From assembly GCF_034140825.1 (NCBI RefSeq), contig NC_089046.1, positions 2,680,001-2,744,000 on the forward strand: a stretch of 64,000 nucleotides of DNA, in the 5' to 3' direction. Made by a program: the position numbers and the translations under genes. The notes under the pieces are model-generated. The model was not told the DNA's origin. It saw only the letters and a list, made by a program, of their open reading frames with translations, and made no database searches. How positions within the stretch are numbered: the stretch's first letter is position 1; each line of letters opens with the position of its first letter. Source of the stretch: Oryza sativa Japonica Group. Taxonomy: Eukaryota > Streptophyta > Magnoliopsida > Poales > Poaceae. Positions 59,361 through 64,000 of this stretch are shown here, piece after piece.

Positions 59361-62300
59361 TGCTTTTCTTCCACCTTTTTTTCTCTTCTCTTGGCTCTAA
59401 TCCTCCGCTAATGATGCGCTATAATCTGGTGGGGATTTCTCGCGATTTCTTTCTTCGGATTGGTGGAGTGGGCCAAGAAATGATGGATTCCTCTCCTGGT
59501 GGTGGAGTTCTTGGTGGCGAATTGCTCCAATTCAGGGTCGATTTCTATCGATTTCTCCCTTGTATTCTTGCTTCCGATTGGGATTTGTCGTGGGAAGGGG
59601 GATTGGTTGCGGTGGTGCGCGTGGTCCAAATCCACTCCACCACGAACGAAGTGGACAGAAAAGAAAAAAAAAAGAAAGAAAGGGTTTTTAGCACCCGAAA
59701 AAGATCCAAATTTTTTAAGTGGGAAAAGAACAAAATCGGTGCAGCTGTTTGGTGCGAGCGAGAGAATGGAATTGGATTGAGGTGGAGTTGGATTGAAGGG
59801 AGGGTTAGTTAGTGCTGGGCTGGGTGTGATGGGTTCATCATCTCCTCTTCCTCTTCCTCTTAGGCTATAGCCATGGATGCATCGTTGATGATGATGATGG
59901 CCATGGCTCTAGCTTCCCATTCACTCTATTTAAGCTTTGCCATTGAAGAAGGTGAGAGAGGCTACTCTCTATTACGAATTTTTAAGCTGTTTTTTTTTTT
60001 TGAATTGGCAACAGAGATCTGGGGCCCTGTGAGATTGGGAATTTGTTAGTTAAGGGATTAGATTAACCAGCTCATTGCCGTGATGTTACATTGTTACGTG
60101 CATCTGCCTTGCACTGTACTTGACCGAAATTTAACTGAATGTTAGGTATTCTGGTTTTTTTCCTTTCTGAGCCCACCAAACACCATGGTTGGAAAGGCTT
60201 TTTGCTCTCTTTTTCTTACTAACTTTTAGGAACAATTCGTGCGATATATATAAAAAAAATTAACTTTTAGGAGCAATTCGTGCTTGTCCTAGTAAAATTT
60301 GTGACAGCAGAATGCAAATTTTCTAACTGGAATCTCGAATGTAGGAGTTCGCAGGGGTTCGGTTCAGATGAAATTCAGGTTTTGTTCTTCAGACTTGCAT
60401 CAAATTTGCTGCAAATTGCTTGATGAATTGGGTTGATAATAAAATATACAGTATTCAAATGCCCCTGCTCCATCATTCTTTGTACCAGATTCCTATTGAT
60501 GGCGGCGTGTTAAATTTACACGTACTCAAAGGAATCCAGCATAGGAAAATGCAGTACACTCGAGCTGAAGCAAAGCAACCTCTCTTCCATCTTACTAATA
60601 AATTCCATGTTCTTCAGCAACTGTTCATCAGTAGTTCAGTACAGCTCACTGACTGCACAGATAAGCTCAAGATCAAATTTGGAAGCCATTTTTGTAACCT
60701 TTACTCCATCCCAAAATTTGTGAACCCATTTTTATTACTGTCAGCACATCTTCATCGTTTGCTCTTTCAGCTTATCAAGCACAACCAAATCCTAAATTTT
60801 ACTCTCTCCGTTTCATAATATAAGTCATTCTACTATTTCTCACAATGATGTTATATGTCTAGATTCATCTAGATTTATTAACATCAATATAAATGTGGAA
60901 AATGCTAGAATAACTTACATTGTAAAACGGATGAAGTAAATCTTAACTTTAGAGTTGAGTAGTTGACTTTGAATTTTTTTATTATAATTTATTATTTAGC
61001 GTTGGCTTTTAAGTCACTAAGGGCATCCACAATGTAGTCTAAAACTAGTCCATAAGCAATAAAATATTTCATTCAGCCACCTAACCACATTGTGGAACTA
61101 GTCCATAGCAAGAAAATAGCAAAAGCCACCCATAAGCATATGGGCTACCCATATAGAATAAATATGTTATTTATCTTTATTTCCTGTCTCCTCCTAATAC
61201 TAGTTGCTATCTATATACATTGTGAAGAAAGCAATAATTATAGTCCATATATGTGGGTCCCATCTATATGGACTACTTTTGCTATATATATTGTTGTTGC
61301 CTAAGAAGATATAAGATATATTCATATTAATGTCAAAAAGAACATTTCCAATATTAAGCAATATCAAAATTTTGGTAAATTGATAGCATCACCAAGTTTT
61401 GATAAAATATGCTAAATATGATGTTGCAAAAATTACTTAGGCATTACCAATGTTTGGTAACAAACTAAATGCATCTATATGTTTATCAATTTTACCCAGA
61501 AAAAAATATGGTTTAAAATGACAAAAACCTATTACCTAATCATGCTCGTATATAAAAGTTTACCTCATAAATTATATTGTTATCGTTAATAAATGTTACG
61601 GTTTATAATCAGATGTGGGCAAAACGATGAGATTGAACAGACACCATGGCCAATGCTACTATTGGTTGCATAATAAATGTGAGTTTTTTCAGGTAGGGGA
61701 AGACAAGATCTGCCAGGCCATTAACAAGAGAAATGAAGAAGGGGATGTAGGACTGAAGGCCACCAGTGCACCACCCCCCACTGTGTTTTGGTTGGGACAA
61801 GATCTGCTGCCTCATTAACAAGAGAGATGAACAGGACATTGGATTCTCCTGCACATCACGTGCTGGGCATGTGTTTAGCCTCAGAACTTGCAGTTGCTTC
61901 AACTATGGATCACCAAAAATACCAGGTGATCGTCAGATAAATCACTTCAAATTCATATTTAGATTTTTGCAGTTGCATTTTAAAAAAGTGCTATACATTT
62001 CGGTAACCAGTCTGGCCTAGGAGACTGGTATTTTAAAACCTTGTCTTGAACGCAGCAACAGGGTTCCTAGTTTTAGAGGCAATTTAAGCTTCTTGCCTAG
62101 AGGACGTATGATTTAAATTTGCCAGCCTATACGTACTACCCTAACAGCTAACACTAACAGTGGCATTTCTAAATCTCAAGCTGGGGTTTTGCCAAATAGT
62201 AATTCGCTAATTAATACGCCAGCAAATTGAAAGTCGATGCGTTTAATCCTTGACAAACCAGCATGCTCTCGCGTGTGGATCAAGCTTTGGAAGAACATTC

Positions 62301-64000
62301 TGTTGTTTGGTGGGAATGGGGCAGGAGTCAAAAAGAGGAACAGATTGTCACACATGTACAATTGTAGGGCAGCACAAATGTACTCTAATGGCACTTACTT
62401 ACTTTCAATGTTTACGGCTGCTCTGCTAATGTTTTCACTTTTCAGAAGTTGGGCACAATCACCTTTGGTTGAAAAACAGTGGCATACCTTTTGCCAAAAC
62501 ATTGTCCTAGCTTTAAAGGTCATTTGCTATGTAGGTTCCTGTTTTTAATTAAGGTTGTGAGAAGGAATGACTCAACGTGATAGATTGGATTAATCGCAGA
62601 GCATGTACATATATAGGTCACGTCCTTTCATAACCACTCGATAGCTTTATAGTAACAAAATCAGGAGGATAAAGAGTTGTGCCCTCTAAAATTTACAGTA
62701 CCATTCATATAACCCCTAAACTAGTGTTTGTCTAATTTTACATATTCTTTTAATAATTTTAGCAACATGAAATGTGTATGGAAGTTATGAAAACAAATTG
62801 AAGATATGTTTTTTTCACCGGTTTTATAGGAATACACACATTTGAAAGAATTGATTAAAATATACCATCATTGCAGAGCAAAGATACGAACTCATGGCAG
62901 ACGCTCGAGTTCGCAAATTAGGGATGCGAAATCGTGGACACACATGTGAGTCTGCTCAACGGGGACTAGGGAGCATCCCCGCTCCACGAGTTCACAGTGC
63001 TACGGATCGTTCTCGCTACTTCATTATTGTGCGAGTTCGCTTTTCTCCCTGCAAACACCGTGAACACATCATGAGTTCGCACACTTACCGTGCGAACCCA
63101 TGATGACATCACGAACACGTCACGAGTTCCCGCACCGACCATGCAAACTCGCTGCAAGTTCGCATCTCTGCTCCACAACAACAATATACTTCTTGCAATT
63201 CGTTCAAAACGTGTATATTTTGATAAAAAGGTATATTTTCATATTCTTTTCTTGAAGATATGTACCAAAATCTTCATTTATCTCTCTCTCCCTGATTATT
63301 GAGGACATATATAATGCTAGTATGACGCAACACAATAAGATATAATTTGAGGGCTAAGGATTGACCCAATGCAAATATTTGTCATCTTAGTTAGCCAAAA
63401 CTACTAGCATCCAAATACGCAAAAACAACCAACAAAACTACTTTGGAGGGGTTTTTATGAACAATGTTACAAAAGTTGTGGCGTGTGTGTTGGGGGGGGG
63501 GGGGGGTTAGATGTACGGTTTTAAAGTTTAGGTGCTAGACGGACTTTTGTTCAAAGTTTTGGGGGTATATGGACTTTCCTCTACCAACCCTTTTTACATC
63601 AACATCAGCTAACCTATTAAGAATTTTTCCATTTTTTTTCCAAAGTACCCCTGATTCCTTTGTGTCCAACCCTTAGAGAAGAAAATGGAATGGCGTCAGA
63701 TAATGTTGGCAACACCGTTGGGAGGGAATGGGTCTGGGAAGGATAGAGGGAGGGTTCGGTGGAAGGGCCCGTCCTGTCACCATGCTCTTCGTTGTCTGGA
63801 GGGAAGGGGAGAACGGAAGAGGAGCTGCAATGGCTGCTTCTCACATCACCATACTCAACGTCATCGTTGTTGGGCACTTGGGCTACCTCCAAGCCACTGC
63901 CATCTCATCACACCGTCACTAGAGGAGGTCAAGAGTGACCCTTTTGCCGCTGACTTTCTTTTGACCTCTCACTACTACCTTCGGATCTAGACTCTACACG
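59361..64000. other. RopGAP 5' flank and intergenic region
   Basis: No gene recognised. Open frames at 59237-59812 and 60420-60818 lack domains or splice context. Contains a Stowaway at 60802-60936, AT-rich MITE-like sequence at about 61020-61480 (start GGGCATCCACAATG without a mirrored end), a GTTCGCA-rich segment at 62875-63180, and a 15-G tract at 63492-63506. Confidence 0.5.
60802..60936. mobile_element. Stowaway MITE
   Basis: TA at 60800-60801 and 60937-60938. CTCTCTCCGTTTCATAATAT pairs with TTGTAAAACGGATGAAG; inner AAGTCATTCTA pairs with TAGAATAACTT. Related to 13335-13481. Confidence 0.8.

Noticed and set aside
59237-59812. 191-residue plus-strand frame overlapping the RopGAP start
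   Set aside because: It begins inside RopGAP exon 1 on the opposite strand and has no recognisable motif.
60420-60818. 132-residue frame downstream of RopGAP
   Set aside because: Composition is not gene-like, no domain or signal, and it runs into a Stowaway MITE.

Overview
The window is nuclear DNA of a grass, almost certainly rice (Oryza), most likely the short arm of chromosome 12. The evidence is spliced plant genes with GT-AG introns, GC-rich 5' exons of the grass type, many Stowaway and Tourist MITEs with rice-type ends, a Pack-MULE, and a tandem cluster of four germin-like proteins whose sequences I recognise from memory as the rice GLP12-1 to GLP12-4 set. No database was consulted, so the chromosome is an inference.

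Layout. 1-834: 3' end of a degenerate Hsp70-like gene (+). 3.7-5.3 kb: one end of a MULE and MITE debris. 5813-6577: intronless plant protein of unknown function (+), followed by a duplicated 3' region. 8.5 kb: small Hsp70 relic (-). 9.9-12.5 kb: UDP-xylose-transporter-type nucleotide sugar transporter, copy A (-). 13.3-23 kb: repeat-rich block with back-to-back Stowaways, a complete Pack-MULE with a 9-bp target duplication, and a minisatellite split by a complete LTR-retrotransposon fossil. 24.6-27.7 kb: SYP81 (syntaxin 18/Ufe1-type ER Qa-SNARE, +) with nested Stowaways in its last intron. 31.0-34.6 kb: transporter copy B (+), an inverted duplicate of copy A. 34.9-47.6 kb: four tandem germin-like genes, all on the minus strand. 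52.2-53.1 kb: FANTASTIC FOUR (FAF)-like gene (-). 55.2-59.4 kb: CRIB-RhoGAP (RopGAP) gene (-). 59.4-64 kb: no gene recognised.

The genes do not form a pathway. The themes are local duplication and transposon turnover. The transporter pair is an inverted duplication with 5' ends facing each other, both reading frames intact and about five residue differences. The germin cluster grew by tandem duplication of a 2-4 kb unit, and several MITE insertions are present in only one copy. The strongest gene-level oddity is GLP12-4, whose single intron starts with AT where its three sisters have GT. I found no undescribed multi-gene system. The most useful observations are the duplicate-specific changes (splice donor, TATA box, MITE insertions) and the nested history of the 16-23 kb block.
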